Assembly (NCBI RefSeq): GCF_018224925.1
Contig: NZ_JAGTUF010000030.1
Coordinates: forward strand, 1 to 35,669
Length of the DNA: 35,669 nt
Direction of reading: 5' to 3'
Source of the DNA: Magnetospirillum sulfuroxidans
GTDB lineage: Bacteria > Pseudomonadota > Alphaproteobacteria > Rhodospirillales > Magnetospirillaceae
Both the position numbers and the translations under genes were made by a program. Position 1 is the stretch's first letter, and each line of letters opens with the position of its first letter. Below are positions 16,711 through 26,270 of the stretch, in pieces. The notes under the pieces were generated by a model. The model was not told where the DNA came from and ran no database searches. It worked only from the letters and a program-made list of their open reading frames with translations.

Positions 16711-18513
16711 ATGGAAATTGTTCTCGGCATTCACGACGGTCATGATTCTTCCGCCGCCGTCCTCGTCAATGGTGTGATCGTCGCTGCAGCCCAAGAGGAA
16801 CGCTATAGCGGCCTCAAGGTGGATTGCGGCTTTCCCCGTCTCGCCATCCAGGCCGTGTTGCGCCAAGCGGGCATATCCATCAAGGATGTGGACCACGTTG
16901 CCGTTTCCACCGAGCGCCCTAATCCGCTGGTGATGAAGCTGAAGCGCGAGGCCAATTTCTCGGTCGATGACTATATCTACGAGCAGCACGCCTTTTGGAA
17001 GCCGTTGCGCTACGAAGACAAGTCCGTCGATTATTGGTCGCTGTTCAAGGATCGCAAGGACTTCACCTTCGACAACGGCTATCAGCTCGACGACTATCTC
17101 AGTTATTACCTGACGCCCGAGCAGCGCGATCAAGCAGCCCGCATCCGGCTTGATAACATCGCCGATTTGTTGGGCGCCGATCGTGCCAAGGTTCATGCGA
17201 TCACGCATGAAAGCTGCCACATCGCCTATGCCTACTTCGCCAGCCCGCTGCGCGGCGAAGTGCTGTCGCTGACGTGCGAAAGCATGGGTGACCACAGCAA
17301 TGCAACGGTGGCGCGGATTTCCGAGAAGGGCCTGACCTTCCTCGACACGACCACCGAGAACTATCTGGCGCGGCTGTACCGCTACATCACCCTTTTGCTC
17401 GGGTTGAAGCCGGTTCACCACGAATATAAGGTCATGGGCCTGGCGCCCTATGCCAACGAGTATGAGCAGGCGAAGAGCTACAAGGTCTTCGACGGTCTGC
17501 AGAAGATCGACGGTATCAAACTGCGCCTGGGCAACAAGCCCTCGGATATGTTCTTCCATTATCAGGAAGCCTTGTCCGGTCACCGGTTCGACGGCATCGC
17601 CGGCGCGTTGCAGGCCTATACCGAGGACGTGCTGTGCGAATGGCTCGGCAACTGTATCCGTGAAACCGGCTTGAACCGGGTCGTCTTCTCGGGTGGCGTG
17701 GCGCAGAACATCAAGGCGTGCCGCGCCATGGCCCAACTGGATGCGGTCGAAGACTTCTTCGTATCGCCGGCTGCCGGCGATACCTCCATCTCCATCGGCG
17801 CCTGTTACTGGGCCTATTGGCAGAACCAGTTGGCTTGCGGCGGCGACGTGGGCAAGATCGCGCCGCTCGACAATATCTATCTCGGCACCGAATTCTCGGA
17901 CGAAGAGGGTAAGGCCTATTTGGCTGAAGTCCGCGCAGGCGAGAAATACGATATCGTCGAGAACGCCTCGCCGGACCGCGTCGCCGCGCTGCTGGCCGAC
18001 GGCGATATCTTGGCGCGTTGTTCGGGCCGGATGGAATTCGGCATGCGGGCGCTCGGCAACCGCTCCATTCTGGCCGATCCCCGGCGCCACGACACGGTGC
18101 GCAAGATCAACACCGCTATCAAGTTCCGTGACTTCTGGATGCCCTTCACCCCCAGCGTGTTGGCGGAACGGGCCGGCGATTATCTGCTCAATCCCAAGGG
18201 ACTGCGCAGCCCCTACATGGCCATGGCGTTCGACAGCACCGAAATGGGCCGGCGCGATTTGGTGGCGGCGTTGCATCCCGCCGACTTCACCGGACGCCCT
18301 CAATTGCTCGAGCAGCGCCGTAATCCGGGCTACCACGCCCTCATCAGCGCGTTCGAGAAGATCACCGGCGTTGGCGCGGTGCTTAACACCAGCTTCAACC
18401 TGCACGGCCACCCGATCGTGCTTGGTCCCAAGGAAGCCTATTTCACCCTTGAGAACTCCGACCTTGACGGTGTCGTGCTCGGCGACACCTTGGTTCAGCG
18501 GCGAAAGGCATAA
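16711..18513 (+). CDS. O-carbamoyltransferase (NodU/CmcH/TobZ family)
   Basis: A 600-residue protein, full length for the family. It begins with the Kae1-like fold (LGIHDGHDSSAAVL) and has a metal-binding HESCH motif in ITHESCHIAYAYFAS. Next come EYKVMGLAPYA and FSGGVAQNIKACRAM, and the YrdC-like C-terminal part has GRMEFGMRALGNRSILADPR and LNTSFNLHGHPIV. These enzymes form carbamoyl-adenylate from carbamoyl phosphate and ATP and transfer the carbamoyl group to a sugar hydroxyl. The acceptor is probably a residue of the glycan made here. It is the first gene after the 148-nt gap and may begin a new transcription unit, although no convincing promoter is visible. Start: ATG 16711. Confidence 0.92.
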   Translation: MEIVLGIHDGHDSSAAVLVNGVIVAAAQEERYSGLKVDCGFPRLAIQAVLRQAGISIKDVDHVAVSTERPNPLVMKLKREANFSVDDYIYEQHAFWKPLRYEDKSVDYWSLFKDRKDFTFDNGYQLDDYLSYYLTPEQRDQAARIRLDNIADLLGADRAKVHAITHESCHIAYAYFASPLRGEVLSLTCESMGDHSNATVARISEKGLTFLDTTTENYLARLYRYITLLLGLKPVHHEYKVMGLAPYANEYEQAKSYKVFDGLQKIDGIKLRLGNKPSDMFFHYQEALSGHRFDGIAGALQAYTEDVLCEWLGNCIRETGLNRVVFSGGVAQNIKACRAMAQLDAVEDFFVSPAAGDTSISIGACYWAYWQNQLACGGDVGKIAPLDNIYLGTEFSDEEGKAYLAEVRAGEKYDIVENASPDRVAALLADGDILARCSGRMEFGMRALGNRSILADPRRHDTVRKINTAIKFRDFWMPFTPSVLAERAGDYLLNPKGLRSPYMAMAFDSTEMGRRDLVAALHPADFTGRPQLLEQRRNPGYHALISAFEKITGVGAVLNTSFNLHGHPIVLGPKEAYFTLENSDLDGVVLGDTLVQRRKA

Positions 18514-18518
18514 CGACA

Positions 18519-19169
18519 ATGGATACCTTCGCCGAAGAGACACGGTTCTTCCAATGGTGCGATCCCAGCCGCGTCGGTAAGTTTCTGGCCCATGCAAAGC
18601 TGTATGAAATGTCGCTTGGCCTGCCGGGAGCTTTCCTTGAAGTCGGTGTTTTCAAGGGCGCGTCCTTTTGCCGCTTCCGCAAGCTGGCGCGTCTGTTCCA
18701 CCCCGACCACACCCGCCGTTTCCTTGGCTTCGACACCTTCGGCGCCTTTCCCGATGCGGATAATCCGGCCGATGAAGCCAAGCGAAAGAACTTCATCGAA
18801 ACGGCCGGTGAATTCAGCATCGGCCGCGAGGCTTTGATGGACATGCTGGCTGAACAAAACCTGCAGCAGAACGTGATGCTGGTGGCGGGCGACATCACCA
18901 CGACGCTGCCTGATTTCTTTGAGGAAAACGGCGCCGTGAGCGTCGCCATCGCCAATATCGACGTTGACCTTTACAAGCCGACCAAGGCTGCGCTTGAGTC
19001 CATCTTCCCGCGCCTTGTCCGTGGCGGCATCCTTATTCTTGACGATTACGAAGGATTCCCGGGTGCACGGCAGGCCGTGAACGAATTCCTGGCTGAAAAC
19101 AATCGTCCGGAACAGGTTCGCAAGATGTCGGTCTCGGCATCGCCCTGCTATCTCGTTAAGGAAGCCTGA
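18519..19169 (+). CDS. TylF/MycF-type SAM-dependent O-methyltransferase
   Basis: A 216-residue protein with a class I methyltransferase fold: SAM motif LEVGVFKGASFCRF (40-53), GFDTFGAFPD, the metal/catalytic region IDVDLYKPT, and GGILILDDY. This matches the TylF/MycF family, which methylates sugar hydroxyls in a metal-dependent way. It starts 5 nt after the carbamoyltransferase, so the two probably modify the same glycan. It is not the type of methyltransferase I associate with O-methyl phosphoramidate in Campylobacter, though a role on a phosphoramidate cannot be excluded. Confidence 0.82.
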   Translation: MDTFAEETRFFQWCDPSRVGKFLAHAKLYEMSLGLPGAFLEVGVFKGASFCRFRKLARLFHPDHTRRFLGFDTFGAFPDADNPADEAKRKNFIETAGEFSIGREALMDMLAEQNLQQNVMLVAGDITTTLPDFFEENGAVSVAIANIDVDLYKPTKAALESIFPRLVRGGILILDDYEGFPGARQAVNEFLAENNRPEQVRKMSVSASPCYLVKEA

Positions 19170-19205
19170 GGCCACCTGAAGCCTCTAGTTCGGTTGGAGC
19201 GTACG

Positions 19206-20594
19206 ATGCGAGTTCTGCTGGTCGTCTATGACAACGGGTCCTACACCCATTCCTTCCCCATGGGCATGGCTTACGTGGCCTCCGTGATGGAGCGAGAGGG
19301 CCATGAAGTTGTCATTTACAGTCAGGATTTGCATCACCACCCGGATTCTCATCTGACCGAATACCTTGATGCCAACGTCTTTGACGCCATCGGCGTCAGC
19401 GTCATTGCCGGCTATTATCAGTACCGCAAGCTGATTGCTCTCTCGCAGGCCATCAATCGCTCGAAAAACCGGCCCTTCTACATTCTCGGTGGCTTCGGCC
19501 CCACGCCCGAGCCTGAGTTCTTCCTGAAGAAGATGCAGGCCGACGTTATCGTCATGGGCGAAGGCGAGCTGACCACCGTGGAACTGATGGCGGCCATTGC
19601 CAATAAGACATCTTTGGCGGCTATCGAAGGTATCGCCTACCGCGAAGGCGATACGGTTACGATCAATCCCCGGCGCGCGCTGATCGAGGATATCGACACC
19701 ATCCCGTGGCCGGCCTACCACAAATTCCCCATGGAATATTATCGCCTGTTGCGGGTTGCCAAGTGCAAGCCTACCGACATGGTGATCCCCTTGCTTTCAG
19801 GGCGCGGGTGCACGTTCCGCTGCACCTTCTGCTATCGCATGGATACCGGCCATCGGCCGCGCAGTACCGAAGCGATCATCGAGGAAATCCGGTACCTCAA
19901 GAAAGATTTCGGCATCACCCGCATCACGTTCCAGGACGAGTTGCTGATGACTTCGGTCGAACGCGCCACCGAAATCTGTGAAGGGTTCCTGCGGGCGGAT
20001 CTTGGTATCACGTGGGATTGTAATGGCCGCTTGAACTATGCCAAGCCCGAGCTTCTGAAGTTGATGCAGAAGTCAGGCTGTGTGTTCATCAATTACGGTA
20101 TTGAATCTCTTGATAATACCGTTCTAAAGAACATGAAAAAGGGGCTTACTGACGATCTGATTGTTTCCGGTATTGAAGAGACCTTGGCGGTTGGCATCAG
20201 CCCGGGCCTCAATATCATCTTCGGCAACATAGGCGATAACCGCACGACACTGAAAAAATCTGTCGCCTTCCTGCTCAAATACGATGATTTCGCCCAAATT
20301 CGGACGATCCGTCCGGTCACCCCCTATCCTGGTTCACCGCTTTATTATGATGCGATCAAGAAGGGCCTGCTCAAGGACGTCGAAGATTTCTACGAAAACA
20401 AGCACCTCAACTCCGACTTGTTGTGTTGTAATTTCACCGACATGGCCGAAGACGACTTCTACGAAGCACTGACGGAGGCCAATATCACCTTGTTGAACTC
20501 GTACTTCACCAACCAGCACAAGCGCACGGCGGAGCAAGTGAGCAACCTCTACAAGACACGCGATACAACCTTTCGCGGTTTTAGGCAGATTTAA
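19206..20594 (+). CDS. B12-binding-type radical SAM protein
   Basis: The start is ATG 19206, with GGAG (19196-19199) 6 nt upstream; a TTG at 19194 is also in frame. The 462 residues have an N-terminal cobalamin-binding-like Rossmann domain (MRVLLVVYDN...MGMAYVASVMEREGHEV). The radical SAM cluster motif CTFRCTFC follows (C202, C206, C209), then NYGIESLD and PYPGSPLYYD in the barrel. I do not see a clear DxHxxG motif for base-off B12 binding, so cobalamin dependence is uncertain. Such proteins methylate unactivated carbons or rearrange or epimerise sugars. The substrate is unknown. The setting between a methyltransferase and a GT-like gene suggests glycan modification. Confidence 0.82.
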   Translation: MRVLLVVYDNGSYTHSFPMGMAYVASVMEREGHEVVIYSQDLHHHPDSHLTEYLDANVFDAIGVSVIAGYYQYRKLIALSQAINRSKNRPFYILGGFGPTPEPEFFLKKMQADVIVMGEGELTTVELMAAIANKTSLAAIEGIAYREGDTVTINPRRALIEDIDTIPWPAYHKFPMEYYRLLRVAKCKPTDMVIPLLSGRGCTFRCTFCYRMDTGHRPRSTEAIIEEIRYLKKDFGITRITFQDELLMTSVERATEICEGFLRADLGITWDCNGRLNYAKPELLKLMQKSGCVFINYGIESLDNTVLKNMKKGLTDDLIVSGIEETLAVGISPGLNIIFGNIGDNRTTLKKSVAFLLKYDDFAQIRTIRPVTPYPGSPLYYDAIKKGLLKDVEDFYENKHLNSDLLCCNFTDMAEDDFYEALTEANITLLNSYFTNQHKRTAEQVSNLYKTRDTTFRGFRQI

Positions 20595-20597
20595 CGG

Positions 20598-22442
20598 ATG
20601 AGTGCAATTTTGCCGCATTGCTTCGCCTTAAAAGAGGGGGATCCGGTCACAATCGGCCAACCCATCATTCTCATCCACTCCGAGGACCAGTTAGGCGACA
20701 GCGATATTCTCCTGCCCGTCACCAATGACTGGCTACTCTGGCAGAAGCGGCGGAATGGCGGGCAGCCCATCTTCTATGCGGGGCAGGTGCTATCGGAGGT
20801 GAACTTCGATGCACTGAGTCGTGAAATTTTCACCAAGGGCTATGAATGGGCCATGGTGAGGGGAAAAGATGTCACCACAATCGACGGAATTTCTCTGAGC
20901 CGCAGGTTGGCCCGCTTGGTTTCCAGCTACATTGCCGATTACGAACGCATTACCGCCATGGTTAATGGCGTGCTGGAACGATTGCAGCCCAGCCTCGTGC
21001 GGTTTGTTGAGTTTCGGTCGGATATTCCGTCTCTGGACCAAGATGAGATATTCTCCATCATCTGCGCTCTGGCCGGGGCACGGGGGATTGCCGTGGAAGA
21101 TGTCCGCTCCACCGCAACGAAAGTACAAAAGCCACCAGCCAAACCCGTCCAGCCTAGGCAGACTCGGCCTCTACAGGCGGTGTTCTCCTGGACATTAGAT
21201 GTCCTTAGTGCGGCGCGCGGATTGTTGGCCCCAAACCGACCGCGTGCTTTGCTGATTTGCACCCACCTCAATACATCGCCACTGCTGAAGGCTTTTGCTG
21301 GCGGCAAAATATTTCCTGTTATTCTGGCTGATTGGTATCCCAACAAAAAGAACGTGGGGACGCTGCTGCGCAGACTTGTCGCCGGTGTTCTCTTAGTCTC
21401 CGCGCGTGGTCGTCTCTCACCCGATGATAGACGCCGGGTCGATCTCATCGTCGAATTCATCCGGGATCATTGGCGGAATTGTCCGGCTATCAATGACCGC
21501 GAAACGAGAATTCGTAATTTTGTTGAGCGCGAGTTTTTTTCCTGCCACCGCCTTCATGCTGTGGCTGCTGATGTCGCTCACGCCCGTGCGATACTTGACC
21601 GCGCCAACCCTAAGGTCGTGTTGACTGACGGATTGCAGGATCCCTTCACCAACATATTGCTAGACCTTGCGGGGCAGCGAGGCATTCAGCGGGTGATCAC
21701 TTGGCACGCTCCGCATATCGGTTTTTCGCGCATTCCCGCCTTGGTTTTCGATCATGCACCACCCTTGGTCGATCATGTCTTCAGTTGGGGTGAACAGATG
21801 GAGCGATGGCTTAAGACCATCGGTTCATCGGTACGGACCGTACGGACTGGCAGTCCAATTGCAGAGCAGCGTTGCGCCCTAGCACCGCGCCCTGCCGGCG
21901 GATCCTCGGTGCTGCTGCTGCAATATGCAACTCCGGTAGCCGATTTCGCCTCACGCGTCGCGAACCAATATGAGTACTTTGTCACCTTGGCTCGCCGTTT
22001 GAGCGCTGGCGGACTCGACGTCACCTTGAAGGTCCATCCAGGACAGGACGTCTTAGACTATTACACTCGAATCGCTGCCTATTTCGGCATCCAATGCCAC
22101 ATGGCCCGTTTTGGCAACCTGGGGGATTACCTTGAAGCGGCCGATGTGGTGATTGGACCGGTTGTCAGTGGCTCCATGCTCGAATCCATCGCCTCCGGTC
22201 GTCCTTTCGTACCGGTCTTGCTATCACCCCACTCGTTGTTCGCGGATCACTTTCTCCCTGATGAAACCTTCGACATTGCTGGTGCCGCTGATGTGGTATT
22301 GTCGAAAAAATATCCAGATAATTCCCGTATTCTTTCGTATTTCTTGAGCATTGATCAGACACGGTCGGCCGGCCTCCGTATCTGGAATCAGTTGGAGGCT
22401 CTCACTCTTGGGGGCACGACCGGGGATCAACAGGGGTGGTGA
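20598..22442 (+). CDS. Large GT-B-like protein, possible glycosyltransferase
   Basis: A 614-residue protein I do not recognise over its N-terminal 200 residues. The C-terminal half looks like a GT-B glycosyltransferase/polymerase fold: ITWHAPHIGFS, FSWGEQMERWLKTIG, LKVHPGQDVLDYY, and ADVVIGPVVSGSMLESIASGRPFVPVL, the last similar to the donor-binding region of capsule and CDP-alcohol transferases. No membrane segment is evident. It starts 3 nt after the radical SAM gene and ends 1 nt before the second one. It could be the transferase for the nonulosonate, since no other such candidate lies close by, but the sequence does not show the donor. Leucine TTA/CTA codons are again common, unlike in 15735-19169. 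Confidence 0.55.
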   Translation: MSAILPHCFALKEGDPVTIGQPIILIHSEDQLGDSDILLPVTNDWLLWQKRRNGGQPIFYAGQVLSEVNFDALSREIFTKGYEWAMVRGKDVTTIDGISLSRRLARLVSSYIADYERITAMVNGVLERLQPSLVRFVEFRSDIPSLDQDEIFSIICALAGARGIAVEDVRSTATKVQKPPAKPVQPRQTRPLQAVFSWTLDVLSAARGLLAPNRPRALLICTHLNTSPLLKAFAGGKIFPVILADWYPNKKNVGTLLRRLVAGVLLVSARGRLSPDDRRRVDLIVEFIRDHWRNCPAINDRETRIRNFVEREFFSCHRLHAVAADVAHARAILDRANPKVVLTDGLQDPFTNILLDLAGQRGIQRVITWHAPHIGFSRIPALVFDHAPPLVDHVFSWGEQMERWLKTIGSSVRTVRTGSPIAEQRCALAPRPAGGSSVLLLQYATPVADFASRVANQYEYFVTLARRLSAGGLDVTLKVHPGQDVLDYYTRIAAYFGIQCHMARFGNLGDYLEAADVVIGPVVSGSMLESIASGRPFVPVLLSPHSLFADHFLPDETFDIAGAADVVLSKKYPDNSRILSYFLSIDQTRSAGLRIWNQLEALTLGGTTGDQQGW

Positions 22443-22443
22443 A

Positions 22444-24486
22444 ATGAAAACAATAAAAATAGCACTGTGCGATGTCCGTCACGCCACCCGCGGAATCCAT
22501 TCATTTCTGATGCCCATCGCTCTCGGACTGCTCGGTGCTTATGCCATCAAAAATGTCCGCGCCGCCAAGATTGATCTCCGACTCTATCGCTCGGGCGAGA
22601 AGTTTTTCGAGGAATTCGAAGAATTTCAGCCTGATATCGTCGGGTGTAGTTTTTATACATGGAACCGCAGCCTGACGCTTCATCTGCTAGATTTCGTCAA
22701 GAGACGTCGTGGGAACACGCTTACCGTCGTTGGCAGTCCCGAATTGGATATTGATGTTTCCTCGCGCGCAGCCTTCATGCTGGACAACCGCCAGATTGAC
22801 ATTTGCGTGCCGGGGGAGGGCGAAATAACCTTTACCGAGATCGTCCAAGCGGTGGTGGATGGCAAAGACCCGATGGGGTTTGAACCGATCATGGGCTGCT
22901 GTCAAGTAGCACCTGACGGCCTTTCCGTTGTCGAAGGCCCCGACCGCCCCCGCCTGTTAAGCCTGGACGAAGTACCCAGCCCCTACCAGACCGGACTATT
23001 CGACGAGTTCTTCGCCGATAACCTCCACCCGTTTATTGAGCCGACACGCGGTTGCCCCTTCACCTGCACCTTCTGCCGCGAATCCATCGATATGTGGTCA
23101 AAGGTTCGGTTCATGTCGCCCGAGCGTTTCGAGGCCGATTTGCGCTATTGCGCCGACCGTTTGGCTGGACGCCACGACGTTCAGCTCTGCCTGGGCGACA
23201 ACAATTTCGGCATGTATGTGCAAAGTCTGGACTATGCCCGAATCATTCGCAGCATGCAGGATAGGTTCGACTGGCCCCGCCACCTGAACACCTCCAGTGG
23301 TAAGAACCAGAAAGAGCGCATCGTAGAGACGTCACGTATCCTCAAATGGGGCCTTTACTTCACCATGGCGGCGCAATCCATGCATCCGCCCACCCTTGAG
23401 GCCATCCGGCGCAAGAATATCTCCACCGAGGCAATGCGCCAGATACTCGTCGAGGTGAAAAATGACTGTCAGGACGCCTATGCTGAACTGATCGTCAATC
23501 TACCCCTCGAGACACGACAGACTTTCATCGATGGCATCCGGGCGCTGATCGATCTGGACATGAACCGTATCATCATTATGACCTTGGTCATGTTAAAGGG
23601 TACGCCGCTGGCAAGCCAAGCCGAGCGCGAGATGTACGGGTTCAAAACCTGTTACCGCATCATTCCACGGGCTTTCGGCAGATATAACGGCGAAACCGTC
23701 GTGGAGATCGAGGAAGCTGTGGTTGCCACGGACACCATGTCTCTCGATGATTATCTCGAGATTCGCAATCTTCAATCGGTCATCAATACCTTATTCAATT
23801 CCGACACCGCCAACACATTGCGGCGCTTCCTGCGCGAGAACGGCGTGTCCATCTGGGATTGGATCGAGGGCACCTACCGCAAGGTGCTGACCGAGGACAG
23901 CGAGGCCGGTCGCCAGATGAGAATGTTCGCAGCCGAGGCCAAAGCCGAGCTCTTCGAGAGCCGTGAGCAGGTCCAAGCCTTCGCCGAAAGTCATTACGAC
24001 AAACTTCTCTCCGGTGAGTACGGCGACAATTTGATGAACAAGTACATCGTACTCGCGAATGTCGATGGTTTCGATTCGTGGCTTACCGCCTCTCTTACCG
24101 TAGGTCGCGAGCTGCTGTTACAGGCCGGCTGCAATCCGGCCTACGTGGAAAGTGCGCTGGAAAGCCTGCGCACTTATATCACCATGACCTACAATTTCGC
24201 CGAGTGTTTCGACCGTATCCCCGAAGCTAACCGCCGCAACCGCGTCCGATTGGATTTCGATGTGGCCAGTTGGAGCCGTCAAGACAACCAAAAGTTGTCG
24301 GAATTCGCTGGCGAGGTAGATTACGATCTATGGTATTCCGAGGAAAAGGTTCGGCTGATACGGAACATTCTGGAAACTGGTTACGACCGCTCCCAGACCA
24401 TTCAATTCGTTTACCGCGACCGTAAATATTACGCCATGCTGCCCGAAATCGAACGAACCAACGCCATCAATTTGGCCGAGGCGTGA
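22444..24486 (+). CDS. Radical SAM protein with B12-binding-like N-terminus and long C-terminal extension
   Basis: The start is ATG 22444, 1 nt after the previous stop, giving 680 residues. An N-terminal Rossmann domain (about 1-145; LGLLGAYAIKN, DIVGCSFYTWNRS, CVPGEGEITF) resembles cobalamin-binding domains. The cluster motif CPFTCTFC has C204, C208 and C211. The barrel continues to about 420 with LGDNNFGMY and MAAQSMHPPTLEAIRR. About 250 further residues form a helical C-terminal region of unknown role, longer than in the first radical SAM protein. The two are not simple duplicates. The reaction cannot be predicted; modification of a glycan constituent is inferred from location. Confidence 0.8.
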   Translation: MKTIKIALCDVRHATRGIHSFLMPIALGLLGAYAIKNVRAAKIDLRLYRSGEKFFEEFEEFQPDIVGCSFYTWNRSLTLHLLDFVKRRRGNTLTVVGSPELDIDVSSRAAFMLDNRQIDICVPGEGEITFTEIVQAVVDGKDPMGFEPIMGCCQVAPDGLSVVEGPDRPRLLSLDEVPSPYQTGLFDEFFADNLHPFIEPTRGCPFTCTFCRESIDMWSKVRFMSPERFEADLRYCADRLAGRHDVQLCLGDNNFGMYVQSLDYARIIRSMQDRFDWPRHLNTSSGKNQKERIVETSRILKWGLYFTMAAQSMHPPTLEAIRRKNISTEAMRQILVEVKNDCQDAYAELIVNLPLETRQTFIDGIRALIDLDMNRIIIMTLVMLKGTPLASQAEREMYGFKTCYRIIPRAFGRYNGETVVEIEEAVVATDTMSLDDYLEIRNLQSVINTLFNSDTANTLRRFLRENGVSIWDWIEGTYRKVLTEDSEAGRQMRMFAAEAKAELFESREQVQAFAESHYDKLLSGEYGDNLMNKYIVLANVDGFDSWLTASLTVGRELLLQAGCNPAYVESALESLRTYITMTYNFAECFDRIPEANRRNRVRLDFDVASWSRQDNQKLSEFAGEVDYDLWYSEEKVRLIRNILETGYDRSQTIQFVYRDRKYYAMLPEIERTNAINLAEA

Positions 24487-26270
24487 CGGTAGGGATGAGA
24501 CCTTTCCTGAAAGCTTTGGGCAGTTTGCCGCGTACCGTGCCGGCATTGGCCCTGACAGTGGTGGCTGGGTTAGGAGAGGGCTTTGGGTTGGCTCTGTTTC
24601 TCCCTCTCATGGAGCGCCTGACTGGCGGCGATAGCGGCATCGCCCGCTCGGTGCCAGTGGTCGGCCCTTGGCTGGAGGCGCTTGGGCTGGTCAGTTCGCC
24701 GCTGGTGATGATCGCCATGGTACTGGTCGCCGTATCAGGGTCCTTCGCCCTGGCCTGGGCTCGCGACATTACCATATTGCGGGCCAAGTTCGCCTTCATT
24801 GCACAACGCCGGACAGCTTTGCTCGATGCCTTACTCCACGCGCGATGGAGCCATATGGCCCGTCAGTCCTCGGGGGATACCGTCAACCTGCTGCTAACCG
24901 AGTGCCACCGCGCCGGCAACGCCTTAGCCAGCCAGATTTCACTGCTGGGCACTTTATTCCAGATATTGGTCTATCTGGCACTGGGCGTTTTGATGTCGTG
25001 GCAATTGCTGCTACTAAGCACAGCCTTACTAATCCTGGTCGCCGTGGTTGTACGACCGCTTATGCGCCGGACTGGACTTCTGGGCGAAGCCTCTACAACC
25101 GCAAATCAGGAATACAGCCACCGTCTCGTAGACTTATTGCGGGGCTTGCGTCTAATCAGGGTCACTGCTGCGGAGGCAATGATAAGCGCACGCATGGCCA
25201 GCCTGGCTGACCGCGTCAGCCATGTGTTCGCCGAAGGTGAAATCACCACCGCAACCGCTTATTTCATTACCCAATTATTACCGGTGGTCGTGTTTGCCGG
25301 ACTTCTGGCCGTAGCCACTGGTGGATTGGGAGTGGACCTGCCGATTTTACTGGGAATGCTGCTGATTTTATCACGGCTAGCTCCACGACTTGCGCAATTG
25401 CAACAGCAATACCAGAGTTGTTTGATCAATTTAGCTGCATTGGTACCTTTGGAACGATTGCTGACCGAGACCCTTGCTGCGCGGGAAGATACTGGTGCCG
25501 GTCAGCGCGAGGAATTCCATCGTCTGGTCGAGGGCATATCCTTTCGTGCCGTCACTTATCGTTATGAACCTGAGGGCGCGGCGGTACTGGACAAGATCGA
25601 TTTGGCCATCGGTCGCAACCAGATGGTCGGTATCGTTGGCCGGTCCGGGGCCGGCAAATCGACTATCATCGACCTGTTGGCGGGATTGCGTTCACCCACT
25701 CACGGCGAGATTCTCGTCGATGGTCGCCCCCTCGCTTCGCTGGATATGTTGAGCTGGCGCTGGCGTTTGGGCTATGTCACCCAAGATCTGATGCTGTTCA
25801 ACGACACCTTGCGCAATAACCTGCTGCTTGGCCGCAATTATCCGCAGCAGGACATCGAGGACGCTATAGCAGCGGCTGATTTGACCGAGGTAATCTCAAC
25901 TCTTCCCGATGGTCTTGATACCATCACCGGAGAGGGCGGAATACGCCTATCCGGTGGTCAGCGCCAACGCGTCGCCCTGGCGCGGGCTCTATTGGGTAAG
26001 CCGGATGTACTGCTTTTGGATGAGGCGACAAGCGCACTGGACAATGAATCCGAACGAACGGTCCTTAAGGCTATCGAAGGATTGCGGGATAAATTGGCGG
26101 TTGTCATCGTTGCACACCGCCTTTCCACCGTACGCAAAGCCGACGTAATATATCTACTCGATCGCGGCGTGGTCGCGGAGACGGGGACCTATGAATCCCT
26201 GGCGGCAAAAGGCGGGCAGTTTTCCCAGCTTATCGGCGCAGCGGATAGAGGGGAGAGGGGGGCACCTTGA
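24483..26270 (+). CDS. ABC exporter (fused permease-ATPase), probable glycan or lipid-linked sugar flippase
   Basis: A 595-residue half-transporter. Residues about 1-320 carry several hydrophobic helices (VPALALTVVAGLGEGFGLALFLPLM; LLLLSTALLILVAVVV; LLPVVVFAGLLAVATGGLG). The ATPase domain follows with Walker A GRSGAGKST near 386, signature LSGGQRQRVALARALL near 490 and Walker B VLLLDEATSALD. This MsbA/PglK-like layout suggests export or flipping of lipid-linked glycan across the inner membrane, in keeping with the locus; the cargo is inference. It begins at GTG 24483 (GTGA overlap), with ATG 24495 as an alternative, and overlaps the MBOAT gene by 4 nt. Confidence 0.88.
   Translation: MTVGMRPFLKALGSLPRTVPALALTVVAGLGEGFGLALFLPLMERLTGGDSGIARSVPVVGPWLEALGLVSSPLVMIAMVLVAVSGSFALAWARDITILRAKFAFIAQRRTALLDALLHARWSHMARQSSGDTVNLLLTECHRAGNALASQISLLGTLFQILVYLALGVLMSWQLLLLSTALLILVAVVVRPLMRRTGLLGEASTTANQEYSHRLVDLLRGLRLIRVTAAEAMISARMASLADRVSHVFAEGEITTATAYFITQLLPVVVFAGLLAVATGGLGVDLPILLGMLLILSRLAPRLAQLQQQYQSCLINLAALVPLERLLTETLAAREDTGAGQREEFHRLVEGISFRAVTYRYEPEGAAVLDKIDLAIGRNQMVGIVGRSGAGKSTIIDLLAGLRSPTHGEILVDGRPLASLDMLSWRWRLGYVTQDLMLFNDTLRNNLLLGRNYPQQDIEDAIAAADLTEVISTLPDGLDTITGEGGIRLSGGQRQRVALARALLGKPDVLLLDEATSALDNESERTVLKAIEGLRDKLAVVIVAHRLSTVRKADVIYLLDRGVVAETGTYESLAAKGGQFSQLIGAADRGERGAP
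26256..26260 (+). promoter_or_regulatory. Ribosome binding site supporting a TTG start
   Basis: AGGGG within a purine-rich run lies 6 nt upstream of TTG 26267, which overlaps the ABC transporter stop (TTGA). Confidence 0.6.

Noticed and set aside
16618-18597. Very long minus-strand open frame opposite the carbamoyltransferase
   Set aside because: The plus strand encodes a complete carbamoyltransferase with all family motifs. The minus-strand product has no recognisable domain and arises from GC-rich codon bias.
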